Notes: generated from the letters alone by a model not told the origin. A stretch of 64,000 nt of DNA from Hwangdonia seohaensis (GCF_031932625.1 NZ_JAVSCK010000002.1:124001-188000), one strand, 5' to 3'; counted from the stretch's first letter, positions 43,649-53,428 are shown. Numbers and translations are program-made.

Positions 43649-44947
43649 ATGAAAAAACTACTATATATTTTAGCTATTTCCTTCTTTTTTCTAAGCTGTT
43701 TTAAATCGAAAGACCCCACGCAAACACAAGCATCCAAAACATTTTCTGAAGCCCAAGCTGATGAGGTTGGGATGTCAGAATTCAGATTGAGTTATATTGA
43801 TACGATGCTCAACCAAGCCGTTTCAGACGATGTTATTCCCGGTGCTGTGGCATTGGTTTCGCGACACGGAAAAATAGTGTACCACAAAGCCTTTGGAATG
43901 GCGGATAATGCTTCGGAAAGAGCTTTGCAACAATCGGACATTTTTCGAATCGCCTCACAATCAAAAGCCATCACATCAACAGCGGTTATGATGCTTTGGG
44001 AAGAAGGCAAGTTTAATTTAGACGACCCCATTTCAAAATACATTCCGGAATTTAAAGACGAACAAATTTTAGAAACGTTTAACGAAAGCGATTCATCGTA
44101 CACCACCAAACCCACAGAAAAACAAATCACCATTCGGCATTTATTAACCCACACTTCGGGACTTGGTTATGGCGTTATTGATGGCGACCGTCGATTTAAA
44201 AAACTGTACAATAAAGCTGGTATTATCGATTTGTTTACAACCGAAAACATCAGTATTGAAGATAACATTAAAAAGCTGGCAAAACTGCCACTGCACCATA
44301 ACCCAGGCGAAAAGTTTACCTATAGCGAAGGGCTCGATGTGTTGGGTTATTTTATTGAAATCGTATCGGGAATGCCTTTTGATGAGTTTTTAAAAACCAG
44401 AATTTTTGAACCATTGGGCATGCACGACACCCAGTTCTATCTTCCGGAATCCAAATACAATCGTTTGGTTACCGTACAAACCAAAGAAGATGATAAGTGG
44501 ATAAAATATCCAAATACATTTTACGATACCGATTACCCCATTAAAGGCGCAAAACGCTTTTTCTCCGGGGGTGCGGGATTATCAAGCACCGCAAAAGATT
44601 ACGCTGCTTTTTTACAAATGTATTTGAACCATGGCACCTTAAACGGCAATAGATTGTTAAGCAGAACCACCGTTGAAACCATTTTAACCAACCAAATACC
44701 ATACATTTCGGAAGATATAAAAGCAGTTTATGGATTGGCTTTCGGGTTGGTTGATAAAAAAGGACAGGATTTAGGTGGCAACGGAAGCGAAGGCACTTTT
44801 GTTTGGGGCGGCTATTTTAATACTACGTATTTTGCAGACCCGAAAGAGCAGGTAATTGGTGTGCTTTTAAAACAAACCCAACGCATTAATGGCGATGATA
44901 CTTCCAATAAATTCAGAAAATTGGTGATGCAAGCTGTTGATGATTAA
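43649..44947 (+). CDS. Serine hydrolase lipoprotein (beta-lactamase class C family)
   Basis: A 432-residue lipoprotein (signal ISFFFLSC, Cys17). The penicillin-binding-protein fold motif SxxK is S103-Q-S-K106 (FRIASQSKAITSTAVMM). The second motif reads FTYSEGLDVLG, so the usual YxN is YSE here. The third active-site block is likely in GGNGSEGTFVWGG. Such proteins are esterases, peptidases or beta-lactamase relatives, so the substrate is not fixed. It is a stand-alone gene with a weak inverted repeat downstream. Confidence 0.88.
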   Translation: MKKLLYILAISFFFLSCFKSKDPTQTQASKTFSEAQADEVGMSEFRLSYIDTMLNQAVSDDVIPGAVALVSRHGKIVYHKAFGMADNASERALQQSDIFRIASQSKAITSTAVMMLWEEGKFNLDDPISKYIPEFKDEQILETFNESDSSYTTKPTEKQITIRHLLTHTSGLGYGVIDGDRRFKKLYNKAGIIDLFTTENISIEDNIKKLAKLPLHHNPGEKFTYSEGLDVLGYFIEIVSGMPFDEFLKTRIFEPLGMHDTQFYLPESKYNRLVTVQTKEDDKWIKYPNTFYDTDYPIKGAKRFFSGGAGLSSTAKDYAAFLQMYLNHGTLNGNRLLSRTTVETILTNQIPYISEDIKAVYGLAFGLVDKKGQDLGGNGSEGTFVWGGYFNTTYFADPKEQVIGVLLKQTQRINGDDTSNKFRKLVMQAVDD

Positions 44948-45032
44948 GCATTCTTTTTTAGTAATTTTAGACGCTTATAATTGAATTTGTCTTAAATTTA
45001 TAAAACAAATTTTGACTATCGACAGAATTAAC

Positions 45033-45064
45033 CGATTGAAACCAATTAAGACTTCAATCGTTTT
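45033..45064 (+). terminator. Weak terminator-like hairpin
   Basis: CGATTGAA and TTCAATCG (45033-45040 and 45053-45060) are perfect inverted repeats with a 12-base loop, followed by TTTT. It lies about 86 bases after the serine hydrolase stop. Confidence 0.5.
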
Positions 45065-45129
45065 AAAAAATTAAATTTCTTGTATCACTCAAACAGAAAT
45101 ACTCAAGTGTTAAATTAAAATTTTATATT

Positions 45130-45675
45130 ATGAAATACTTAAAATATATCCTTGGAATTTTAGCCATTTTGGTTATCGGGTTTTTCCTTTTAGGGTTTAT
45201 AAAAACAGAGTTGTCTTATGAATGCGAAGTACTCGTAGATAAGCCTTTAGCCGAATCTTGGGCAGTTAGTCAAGATGAAGAAAAAATGTCCGATTGGTTA
45301 ATGGGGTTTCAAAAAATTGAACATGTTAGCGGCACGCCCGGTGAAGTGGGAGCCGTATCAGATGTATATTTTGTGACTGATGGCGAGGAAATGACTATTC
45401 GAGAAAAAATTACAGAAATCGTTCCAAACGAATCGGTATCTATGTTGTTTACTTCCGACTTCATGAATATGGATTATAAGCTCAAAATGACCTCAATCGA
45501 TGGGAAAACAAAAATCAATTCAAGCACTACTTGCGAAGGAAATGGAATGGTTTCTAAATCTATAATTGCTTTGATGGGAAACACAATCAAAACGCAAGAG
45601 GAAACCAATCTCACCAATCTTAAAAATACCATTGAGAAAAACTCGAAAGACTATTTTTCCACCGAAGAAAACTAG
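45130..45675 (+). CDS. SRPBCC-fold protein with N-terminal membrane anchor
   Basis: A 181-residue protein. An N-terminal hydrophobic stretch (LKYILGILAILVIGFFLLGFI) anchors a START/Bet v1-like domain. Its strands include SYECEVLVDKPLAESW, the characteristic turn IEHVSGTPGEVGAVS, VYFVTDGEEMTIREKITEI and a C-terminal helix with LMGNTIKTQEETNLTNLK. The ligand is unknown. It is related in fold and in the turn motif to the cytoplasmic protein at 3187-3615. Confidence 0.82.
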   Translation: MKYLKYILGILAILVIGFFLLGFIKTELSYECEVLVDKPLAESWAVSQDEEKMSDWLMGFQKIEHVSGTPGEVGAVSDVYFVTDGEEMTIREKITEIVPNESVSMLFTSDFMNMDYKLKMTSIDGKTKINSSTTCEGNGMVSKSIIALMGNTIKTQEETNLTNLKNTIEKNSKDYFSTEEN

Positions 45676-45741
45676 TTGGAAATTCAGAAGCTCCTGCTGG
45701 TATTCTAAATAAGGATTACGGGCCTTTTTGATAATTCTGCC

Positions 45742-45780
45742 TCCTGCGCATCCCGATAACCATCGGGCAGGAATCCACTC
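45742..45780. repeat. Palindromic REP-like element, copy 1
   Basis: TCCTGC ... GCAGGA (45742-45747 and 45767-45772) with an inner CCCGAT-AACC-ATCGGG stem. The sequence GGCAGGAATCCACTC resembles GGCAGGAAACCACTT in the element near 54871. Confidence 0.6.
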
Positions 45781-45876
45781 GATAACAAAATGGTTAACGT
45801 TTAAAAAATCATCAATTCAGCATTTACCACTTACCGATAAAAAGAGGGATACTTTTTTATTTATCAGATATTTTCG

Positions 45877-45884
45877 TACGTTTG
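45877..45884 (+). promoter_or_regulatory. -7 promoter box
   Basis: TACGTTTG, an exact TAnnTTTG match, lies 28 bases before the ATG of the Ig-repeat lipoprotein at 45913. No -33 TTG is evident. Confidence 0.45.
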
Positions 45885-45912
45885 ATATTAAATAAATCAT
45901 ACAAATAAGCCC

Positions 45913-48063
45913 ATGCGGATTTTTCAACTAGCCTTCGTTCTTTCCTTTTTTATTATTTTCAACTCCTGTTCAAAAGACGGTGAAACACCAGACACGGTGC
46001 CTCCAACAGTATCGTTAACAATTTTGGGTGTTCCAACTTTTTCTGGTGGAGAACCTATAGTTGTGAGCAATCAAATAGAGGTTAGCGTTGATGCTAAAGA
46101 TGCTAATGGCGTTAGCAAGATTGAGGTGTTTATAGACAATGAAAAGAAAGGTGAAGATAGTTCGGCCCCTTATCATGTTGTAATCGATATATCCTCGTAT
46201 GCCTCTAATAAAAATTATACTTTAAAAGTTGAAGCTACGGACAAGGCAGGCAATACCTCCTCAACACAACAAGCTATTAGCATTGACAATGAAATACCTG
46301 TGATTACCGATGTTTCTTTAGCCCAAGATTCGGTTATAACGGGAAGTGAAAATACGGTTACATTTAACGTATCTGACAATGAGGAGCTTTCATCTGTAAT
46401 GGTTTATGTTAATAGCGAATTATTTGCAGATATTAAGGATAAAAATTACGAGGTAAATATAGATTCCAAGGTGTTACAAGATGGCGAAAACAAACTGATG
46501 ATTGAAGCCAAGGATCCAGCTGGAAATATAGGGAGCTATGCTGTTAATTTTATAATTGATAATACAGGTCCAGCCATTACTTTAAATTCAATTACAGAAA
46601 ATCAGATTTTAGATGAATCTATGCTTTTACAGCCCGAAGTAGCGGATGCTTTTTCAGACGTTGTGTCTGTTGAAGTGTTTTTAGGCGAAACGAGTATATT
46701 CCAGTTTGATGAAAATTCCAGTAATTATGATATGGATTTCGTGCCTGATAATTACCCCGTTGGAACGACTGTTTTTAAGTTAATAGCAATAGATAGTTTA
46801 GGGAACGAGTCTGTGTTGGAAATTAATATTGAAATTTTAAGACTTTTGATAAAAGTAGCTTTACCAGATGGTTTTTTAAGTCCATATTGGTCTAGCTTTT
46901 GGATTTTCGCTTCAGAAATGAATGGTGTGCCCATTGCTTCCAAATCGGTAGGAGCGGAAGACAATAGTGTTAAAATACATGCGCCATCAGAATTCGATTT
47001 TGATAAAAAATACATGATAACGTTGTTGGCCGACGAGAACACGAATCCGAATTCCTTTAATAGAATTACAAATATTCAAGGAATAACAAGGAATAGCCTA
47101 TCCGAAATAAACTTTAATTTACCTCAAAGAAAAACGGTTATCAGTAATGCTACCGTGTCTATGGTTGGGTTTGGCACTAATGAAACAGTAGCGGGAGATG
47201 GGCTCGATTATAGTTTTAACCACTATACTTCAGAGACCTCCGGTAATTTTGAATTAACCAGTCTTAATACTACAAGTAATGCTTCGTCTGATTATTTTTT
47301 GTATAGTACAAATTTAGACGGGTTTCCTTATGCTTATTTTAGCTTTTCTGAACCTTTGACAAACGAAAGTATAATCAATAAAACAGATTTAAATACCGAT
47401 ACGGCAATAAGTAATGCTACATTTAACATAACCAACGATCCGGGAATATCAAATAGTCAATTGATAATAAATGGATTCCGTACCAACGAGGATCTTCAAA
47501 ACGGTATTTACCATAAAATTTATTCAGGGAGTCCACAGCAAGTGTTTGGTGTTGAATATGAATATTATTTCTGCTCTAATTTTGACTCTTACTCGCATCA
47601 GTTAATTTTGGATGATTATTTAACTTTCAGAAAAGGGCTTCCAAACAACACCTATAATATTCCGGATTGGAGTGTCGATTATCTACAAAATGGAAACGAA
47701 ATAACCATTACAAAAAGCGGAACCGAGCATGTTTTAGGCAGACTCCAACTGATGCCAACTACTGGAGAAGATTACATTATGACGGTTTTGTTTGACAGTC
47801 AAAACACAGACGTAGTTACCCTGCCACAAATTCCAGAGGACATGAAAGATTTACACATTTACACGGTTGCACAAAATCAAGGTTTTGATATGAATCAAAT
47901 TCATTTTTCGTCTTACAATACGATTACGTCTTACACTGATTATTTAGATAGCGTTATTAAAGGAGATGGTAATGAAACTGATGTTTCAGATATGATTACA
48001 ACTAAAATGAAAGCTAAAAACGGTGCTTCAGTTACACCGTTTAAAACGTATAATTTTGATTAG
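45913..48063 (+). CDS. Large lipoprotein with Ig-like repeats
   Basis: A 716-residue lipoprotein (FIIFNSC, Cys19). Residues about 30-315 hold three Ig-like (Big/cadherin-like) repeats, each with a pattern such as VEVSVDAKDANGVSKIEVFIDN and KAEATDKAGNT-like endings (LKVEATDKAGNTSS, LMIEAKDPAGNIGSY, LIAIDSLGNES). The C-terminal 400 residues are beta-rich without a recognised domain (NFNLPQRKTVISNATVSMVGFG). No sorting domain is seen. I infer an outer-surface or periplasmic binding protein. The function is unknown. Confidence 0.8.
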   Translation: MRIFQLAFVLSFFIIFNSCSKDGETPDTVPPTVSLTILGVPTFSGGEPIVVSNQIEVSVDAKDANGVSKIEVFIDNEKKGEDSSAPYHVVIDISSYASNKNYTLKVEATDKAGNTSSTQQAISIDNEIPVITDVSLAQDSVITGSENTVTFNVSDNEELSSVMVYVNSELFADIKDKNYEVNIDSKVLQDGENKLMIEAKDPAGNIGSYAVNFIIDNTGPAITLNSITENQILDESMLLQPEVADAFSDVVSVEVFLGETSIFQFDENSSNYDMDFVPDNYPVGTTVFKLIAIDSLGNESVLEINIEILRLLIKVALPDGFLSPYWSSFWIFASEMNGVPIASKSVGAEDNSVKIHAPSEFDFDKKYMITLLADENTNPNSFNRITNIQGITRNSLSEINFNLPQRKTVISNATVSMVGFGTNETVAGDGLDYSFNHYTSETSGNFELTSLNTTSNASSDYFLYSTNLDGFPYAYFSFSEPLTNESIINKTDLNTDTAISNATFNITNDPGISNSQLIINGFRTNEDLQNGIYHKIYSGSPQQVFGVEYEYYFCSNFDSYSHQLILDDYLTFRKGLPNNTYNIPDWSVDYLQNGNEITITKSGTEHVLGRLQLMPTTGEDYIMTVLFDSQNTDVVTLPQIPEDMKDLHIYTVAQNQGFDMNQIHFSSYNTITSYTDYLDSVIKGDGNETDVSDMITTKMKAKNGASVTPFKTYNFD

Positions 48064-48147
48064 ATAAAGGCTTTTTGCTCGATCAAGTATGAAATCGGAC
48101 TTATAAATTATTCAAACGAATTCATACGTTAATTGTTATAAAACAAT

Positions 48148-48978
48148 ATGAGAAAAATTTTAACCATAATATTAATCGGAATTATTTTAATGGGATTATT
48201 TAGCTTTTTAAAGAAAGAAAAGAAGATTGAAGCAAGCACAAATTCAGTTATATTAGGAATGGTTCTTCTCGAAGAACCTAATTCTTTTGATCTAAAGGGA
48301 ACAGTTAACGAATTAAGAAAAAAATGGAATTTAAAAGTTAATGATAAAGATGCCGATGATAAAGCGGCCGTTTTAATTATTGATAATTATAATATCGCTA
48401 TAGCAACTATGCAAATGGCTATTCCTGAAAATGAAGTAGAAAATGTAGCTGAATATAATTACTTTTGGAAAAATGCAGTTCAAGAAACTTCCAAGCATAA
48501 AGGACATATTGTTTTGTCAATAATGAACGCTGGAAAAAATGCAGTTCAGGAAAACTTATTATACAGCAAATTAGCTTCTGCTGTAATGAATAATAGTAAA
48601 TCATTGGGAATTTACATTGGTGGTAGGACTTTAGTTTTGAAAAAGGAATTTTACCAAGCAAATGTGGAAATGATGTCTGAAACAGACCTTCCATTATACA
48701 ATTGGATTTACTTTGGTTTAAGACAAGAAAATGGAAAACAATCTGTTTTTACTTATGGACTTGCAGACTTTGGTAAAAAGGAAATGGAAATTGTGGATTC
48801 TGAAAATTCACTCGATGAACTGAATGAAATGATGTTTAATTTAACTCATTATGTAATTGCTTATGATGTTAAATTAAAGGACGGAGAAACAATTGGAATT
48901 TCTGCAGACCAAAAACTAAAAATATCGGAATCAAAAGGTAGGTTTTTAGAAGGATTGACATTAAAAATTGAATACTAA
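48148..48978 (+). CDS. DUF4261 family protein
   Basis: A 276-residue protein with an N-terminal membrane segment (ILTIILIGIILMGLFSFL) and a soluble region matching DUF4261. Features are VILGMVLLEEPNSFDLKGT, AVLIIDNYNIAIATMQMAIPENEVE and ALxNSKSLGIYIGGRTLVL-like text (MNNSKSLGIYIGGRT), then LPLYNWIYFGLRQ. DUF4261 is common in bacteria and its function is not known. The N-terminal anchor is unusual for the family as I recall it. It sits alone after the Ig-repeat gene. Confidence 0.8.
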   Translation: MRKILTIILIGIILMGLFSFLKKEKKIEASTNSVILGMVLLEEPNSFDLKGTVNELRKKWNLKVNDKDADDKAAVLIIDNYNIAIATMQMAIPENEVENVAEYNYFWKNAVQETSKHKGHIVLSIMNAGKNAVQENLLYSKLASAVMNNSKSLGIYIGGRTLVLKKEFYQANVEMMSETDLPLYNWIYFGLRQENGKQSVFTYGLADFGKKEMEIVDSENSLDELNEMMFNLTHYVIAYDVKLKDGETIGISADQKLKISESKGRFLEGLTLKIEY

Positions 48979-49066
48979 AAACAATGCTGCATTTTATAGA
49001 GGTTTCAATTTCCTACCATTTCTGCTCACCCCAATAACTATCGAAACTGTCAACTAAAAGCTGCAA

Positions 49067-50419
49067 CTACTTCCGTTTATTCCGTTTATTATAATTTTTA
49101 TCGCCGCGAGTTTTCGGCTTTTTATACTTTTTGGCAATTTTAAATTTATACGATCCACCCAAATTCTCTTTCGAGTTCTTTTCGGACTTCTCGTGGAATG
49201 CAGGCCCCAAAGTATCGTCGTCTCCTCGTTTGGTCGGGTTGTTGCGTTCTTTTATTTGCGGACGTTCTTCTTCAATAAGTTCGGTGGAAATTTCAACAGC
49301 ATCTGGGATGCTTAGCATCGGAATTTCCATTTGCATCAAATCCTCGATATTTTCAATAGCCTCTTGTTCCTTTTCAGTAGTAAACACAAGGGCTTCACCT
49401 TTGCGTTCAGCACGACCGGTTCTTCCAATTCGGTGCATATAATTTTCAGGATAATCGGGCGTATCAAAATTTATAACATGACTAACATTATCAATATCCA
49501 ATCCACGTGCCATCACGTCGGTAGCAATTAAAATACGGTTCTCGCCAGTCCTAAATTGCTCAATGCTTCGCAATCTGTAATTTTGTGTTTTATTGGAATG
49601 AATCACGCAAAGTTCTTCATGGAATATTTCGTCTAATTTTTCAAATAAACGATCTGCCATCTTTTTATAAGCCACAAAAACTAAAACCTTATTGAAGGTT
49701 TCGGTGTCATTCAATAAGTGAACCAATAGATTTACTTTGGTATAAAAATTTGGGACAATATATCGGGTTTGGCTAATATTTTCTAAAGGCGTACCCGAAA
49801 CGGCTATGGAAACACGCTCAGGACTTTTAAAGAAATCATTAATTAGTTCGTCTACATCTTGCGTCATGGTTGCCGAAAACATGATGTTTTGTCGGCGTTG
49901 TGGTAGGATATCAAATATATTAATAAGCTGATGCCTAAACCCTAAATCGAGCATGACATCGACTTCATCAATCACTAATTTCTGAATCGATTTTAATTGC
50001 AACACACGGCTTAAAGCCAAATCGTATAAACGACCCGGAGTGGCTACCAAAATATCTATACCTTCGGCAATTGCCTGTTTTTGTGTGTTGATATTAGTAC
50101 CGCCATAAACCCCCAAAACCCGATTGTTAATGTATTTTGAAAGCTTTTCAATTTCATCAACCACTTGCACAACCAACTCGCGCGTTGGTACTAAAATTAA
50201 AACGCGTGGGTTTTCTTGCGTCGAAAATTTTAGGTTTTTAAGAATTGGAAGCATGTACGCAAAGGTTTTTCCTGTGCCGGTTTGCGCAATACCAACCATA
50301 TCTTTTCCCGAAGCCACCACGTTAAAAGCCTCAGCCTGAATGGGCGTTGGCGTGGTAAACCCTAAATCGTTTAAGGCGTTGTGTAAAGGTGTGTTTATGT
50401 TTAAATCTGTAAAAGTCAC
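49067..50419 (-). CDS. DEAD-box ATP-dependent RNA helicase
   Basis: A 450-residue RNA helicase. Q motif PTPIQAEAFN, motif I AQTGTGKTF, Ia PTRELV, II DEVD (variant of DEAD), III SATM, V ATDVMARGLDIDNVSHVIN and VI HRIGRTGRAER are all visible. A basic C-terminal tail after about residue 375 (KERNNPTKRG and KKYKKPKTRGDKNYNKRNKRK) suits RNA binding. Paralogs of this kind act in ribosome assembly and cold adaptation. It reads leftwards with the epimerase gene 36 bases upstream. Confidence 0.94.
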   Translation of the reverse strand: MTFTDLNINTPLHNALNDLGFTTPTPIQAEAFNVVASGKDMVGIAQTGTGKTFAYMLPILKNLKFSTQENPRVLILVPTRELVVQVVDEIEKLSKYINNRVLGVYGGTNINTQKQAIAEGIDILVATPGRLYDLALSRVLQLKSIQKLVIDEVDVMLDLGFRHQLINIFDILPQRRQNIMFSATMTQDVDELINDFFKSPERVSIAVSGTPLENISQTRYIVPNFYTKVNLLVHLLNDTETFNKVLVFVAYKKMADRLFEKLDEIFHEELCVIHSNKTQNYRLRSIEQFRTGENRILIATDVMARGLDIDNVSHVINFDTPDYPENYMHRIGRTGRAERKGEALVFTTEKEQEAIENIEDLMQMEIPMLSIPDAVEISTELIEEERPQIKERNNPTKRGDDDTLGPAFHEKSEKNSKENLGGSYKFKIAKKYKKPKTRGDKNYNKRNKRK

Positions 50420-50455
50420 AATCTTGTTTTAAGCTGCAAATCTACCATTAATTTG

Positions 50456-51346
50456 TTAGACTAAATGTGTGTTGTTAACTTCAATGGTATAAGTGGCTTT
50501 AAAAGTTTTGCCGGCAAGTAATGCAATAATGCCTTCTTTGGTTTTAAAATCTTGATTGGTGTTTTCGCTATCGGCAACGCCCAACCACGGTTCAATGCAC
50601 ACATAGTCGCCCTCTGGTTTTGCCCAAATACCCAAGTACGGAAAATCGTGATAGCTCACTGAAAGTAGTTCGCCATTCAATTGGCTTTTTAAAGTCACTT
50701 TTCTAGATCTTAAATCTTTAAAAACAAGTGCATCTCTATTAAATAGATTGTGGGTTAAATTGATGGTGTTCGAGCTGTTTAAAACGGTTTCGGTTTCAGA
50801 GGAAATCAACCCATTTTTCATATTTATTAAATGCGTTTTGGCGGTTTCAGTGTGTTCAAACTCCAAACTGTAATCTTCGTAAATTTCATTTTCAAACACG
50901 GGGCATTTAAAAGCGGGGTGTCCACCAACCGAAAAATATATGGTTTTATCATCCACATTTTTAATCCGGTGAATCACATCTATCTTATTATCAACAAGTA
51001 AATAAGTGATGTAAAACTCAAATTTAAACGGATAATTTTTCAGCGTTTCATCGTCGTAAAACAGAGCGAAAGTTAAACTGTTTTCGGTCTGTTCGTGCAA
51101 AAAAATATCGTTGTTATGCCTTATAAAACCGTGTTTTGGCATGCTGAATTTCTTGTCTTCAAAAATATAGCTTCCATCTTTTAAAGCCCCGATAATAGGG
51201 AATAGATTGGGTGCGTAACTGCCCCAAACATTGGGGTTGGCATCCCACATAAATTGGGTTTTGTTTTGTGTTGAAGATATGTCGCAAAGTTCTGCGCCAA
51301 TATTTTTTACCGCTATTTTTAGCTTGTTGTTTTGTAAAACGTGCAT
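50456..51346 (-). CDS. Aldose 1-epimerase family protein (LacX-like)
   Basis: A 296-residue mutarotase-type enzyme that probably interconverts sugar anomers or acts on hexose-6-phosphates. Family features are GAELCDISS, FMWDANPNVWGSYAPNLFP, HGFIRH (catalytic His), FSVGGHPAF (second His) and a glutamate in CIEPWLGVAD. The ORF opens at TTG 51349, but an ATG follows at once, and I use ATG 51346 (MHVLQNNKL). It diverges from pabB. Confidence 0.88.
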   Translation of the reverse strand: MHVLQNNKLKIAVKNIGAELCDISSTQNKTQFMWDANPNVWGSYAPNLFPIIGALKDGSYIFEDKKFSMPKHGFIRHNNDIFLHEQTENSLTFALFYDDETLKNYPFKFEFYITYLLVDNKIDVIHRIKNVDDKTIYFSVGGHPAFKCPVFENEIYEDYSLEFEHTETAKTHLINMKNGLISSETETVLNSSNTINLTHNLFNRDALVFKDLRSRKVTLKSQLNGELLSVSYHDFPYLGIWAKPEGDYVCIEPWLGVADSENTNQDFKTKEGIIALLAGKTFKATYTIEVNNTHLV

Positions 51347-51422
51347 CAAAAAAATAATTTGTATGCTACAAAACTCTTAATTTTTTAAGTATTCTGAGTA
51401 ACTTTACCCCATAAACTTTTTT

Positions 51423-52739
51423 TTGTTGAGAACCACAAAGATTTTTAAAGTAGAAAACACCGATACGTTTAAGCACCAAATATTGGCTTGGGCGCAACAA
51501 TTTGACGATGTGGCTTGGTTGGATTCCAATCCCCAAAGCGATGGTGACAAACAGAACCATGCCAATTACGATGCTGTTTTAGCGGTGGATGCGTTTACAA
51601 GTATCCAAACGGATTTTTATGATGCATTTGAAAAGTTAAAAGAATACCAAACCACCGTAAACGATTGGATTTTTGGTTATTTAACCTACGATTTAAAAAA
51701 TGATGTTGAAGCCTTGAGTTCCAATAATTTTGACGGCTTAGCGTTCCCCGATTTATATTTTTTTCAACCTAAAAAACTATTCCTTTTTAAGGGCAATCAT
51801 ATTGAGATTCAATATTTAAATAGTGTTGAAGATGAATGGGAAGACGATTTAAAAAACATCCGTCATTGCGAGAACGGAGGACGTGGCAATCTGCAAAAAG
51901 AGAGCAACAACATCAAAATAAAACTCCGCATTCACAAAGACGAGTATTTTGAAAAAATAAACACTATGCTCGCACACATCCATCGTGGCGATATTTACGA
52001 AGCAAATTTTTGTCAGGAATTTTATGCCGAGGACACCGTTATAAACCCGTTGGAAACATACAATAAGCTCAATGCGATTTCAAATCCGCCTTTTGCAACC
52101 TTTTTAAAATGCCACGATAAGTATTTGCTATCGGCTTCTCCCGAGCGTTATTTGAGAAAGGACGGGAATACCATTATCTCGCAACCCATAAAAGGAACGG
52201 CGAAGCGTTCGGACAATATTGAAGAAGATGAGCAATTAAAAAACGCCTTGTTAAAAGACGAAAAGGAGCGCAGCGAAAACATTATGATTGTGGATTTGGT
52301 GCGTAACGACCTTTCTAAAACAGCCATAAAAGGCAGTGTTAAAGTTGAAGAGTTATGCAAAATTTATACGTTTGACCAAGTGCATCAAATGATTTCTACG
52401 GTAACTTCAAAAGTAGGACAACACACGCACCCCGTTGATGTTATAAAAAGCACATTCCCCATGGGAAGTATGACGGGCGCACCCAAAATTTCGGCCATGA
52501 AAATTATTGAAGACTTAGAGGAAACCAAACGCGGACTCTATTCTGGTGCCGTGGGTTATTTTTCGCCAATTGGCGATTTCGATTTCAACGTGGTTATCCG
52601 AAGTATTTTGTACAATGAGACCAAAAATTATGTATCGTATTCCGTTGGTGGTGCGATAACGGCAAAAAGCAAACCTTTAAACGAATACGAAGAATGTTTG
52701 GTAAAAGCCAAAGCGATGCGAACGGTTTTAGAGCACTAA
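51423..52739 (+). CDS. pabB: Aminodeoxychorismate synthase component I (TTG start)
   Basis: A 438-residue chorismate-using enzyme. It aminates chorismate to 4-amino-4-deoxychorismate for folate synthesis. Motifs of the chorismate-binding domain are visible: EANFCQEFYAE, SASPERYLRKDG, SQPIKGTAKR, SENIMIVDLVRNDLSK and GSMTGAPKISAMK with EETKRGLYSGAVGY. Anthranilate synthase I looks alike, but no trp genes are near, so I prefer PabB. The start is TTG at 51423 (or TTG 51426), since no ATG is available nearby. The stop overlaps the leftward neighbour by four bases. Confidence 0.88.
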   Translation: MLRTTKIFKVENTDTFKHQILAWAQQFDDVAWLDSNPQSDGDKQNHANYDAVLAVDAFTSIQTDFYDAFEKLKEYQTTVNDWIFGYLTYDLKNDVEALSSNNFDGLAFPDLYFFQPKKLFLFKGNHIEIQYLNSVEDEWEDDLKNIRHCENGGRGNLQKESNNIKIKLRIHKDEYFEKINTMLAHIHRGDIYEANFCQEFYAEDTVINPLETYNKLNAISNPPFATFLKCHDKYLLSASPERYLRKDGNTIISQPIKGTAKRSDNIEEDEQLKNALLKDEKERSENIMIVDLVRNDLSKTAIKGSVKVEELCKIYTFDQVHQMISTVTSKVGQHTHPVDVIKSTFPMGSMTGAPKISAMKIIEDLEETKRGLYSGAVGYFSPIGDFDFNVVIRSILYNETKNYVSYSVGGAITAKSKPLNEYEECLVKAKAMRTVLEH

Positions 52740-53428
52740 CCCAAACGTTCCTTTAAGCTTTCAATGGTTAAATTTAAAATGCGTTTTACACGTTTTGCTT
52801 CAATGTTTTTAATTTCGGCAACTTCATCGTAATCCAGTCTTCCAAAAACGAATAAATCTACAATTTCCGATACTTTTAAGGGCAATAAGGTATAGAATTT
52901 ACCTAAAATATTTTTGTTGTTTAAAGCCGACATATCTTCAACCTCAAGCGCATTTTGTATCGAGATGTCATCATTATCATAAATAAAAAGAGGCTTGTGT
53001 TTATGGTCTTGTTTGTACGAAATATCATTGAGCTCTTCGTTCATAATAAAATCAAAATCCTCATCAACTGTAAAAAGCTCTTCCAATCCGTCCAATTCTT
53101 CTTCTAAAATATCGTTCGTACTTAGCGTGTGTTGATGAAAAGCTTCTTTTTCAAACAGCTCATTTAAATCAGAATCCACAATTTTGAAAAGCTTGATTTT
53201 TATGGCGAAAGCATCCATGTCTACATCGTAACCACCTTCGTAAAATTTGGCAATAGCCTCGTCTGTAAAATCGTTTGAGGCATACATGTTTTTTGGAATG
53301 ATGCCTTTTGATTCCGCTATATACAACCGATGCTTTATGTATGACTGCAAATGTTGCGTTGCCGAAACAACTTTTTTATTAAAGGTATCTATGGTGGTTT
53401 TGTCGTTTAATTTATCTGTTGAGCACAT
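52736..53428 (-). CDS. Conserved protein with a sigma-4-like C-terminal HTH
   Basis: A 230-residue soluble protein. The middle is very acidic (EEELDGLEELFTVDEDFDFIMNEEL, split by few hydrophobics). The last 60 residues, LPLKVSEIVDLFVFGRLDYDEVAEIKNIEAKRVKRILNLTIESLKERL, read as a helix-turn-helix like sigma factor region 4, preceded by no region 2. The function is unknown. A DNA-binding or anti-sigma-like role is inference. It converges with pabB (4-base overlap) and diverges from tilS. Confidence 0.72.
   Translation of the reverse strand: MCSTDKLNDKTTIDTFNKKVVSATQHLQSYIKHRLYIAESKGIIPKNMYASNDFTDEAIAKFYEGGYDVDMDAFAIKIKLFKIVDSDLNELFEKEAFHQHTLSTNDILEEELDGLEELFTVDEDFDFIMNEELNDISYKQDHKHKPLFIYDNDDISIQNALEVEDMSALNNKNILGKFYTLLPLKVSEIVDLFVFGRLDYDEVAEIKNIEAKRVKRILNLTIESLKERLG

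Noticed and set aside
45676..45912. A candidate mobile element between the SRPBCC and Ig-repeat genes
   Set aside because: Only a short REP-like palindrome is present. There are no transposase, terminal repeats or target duplications.
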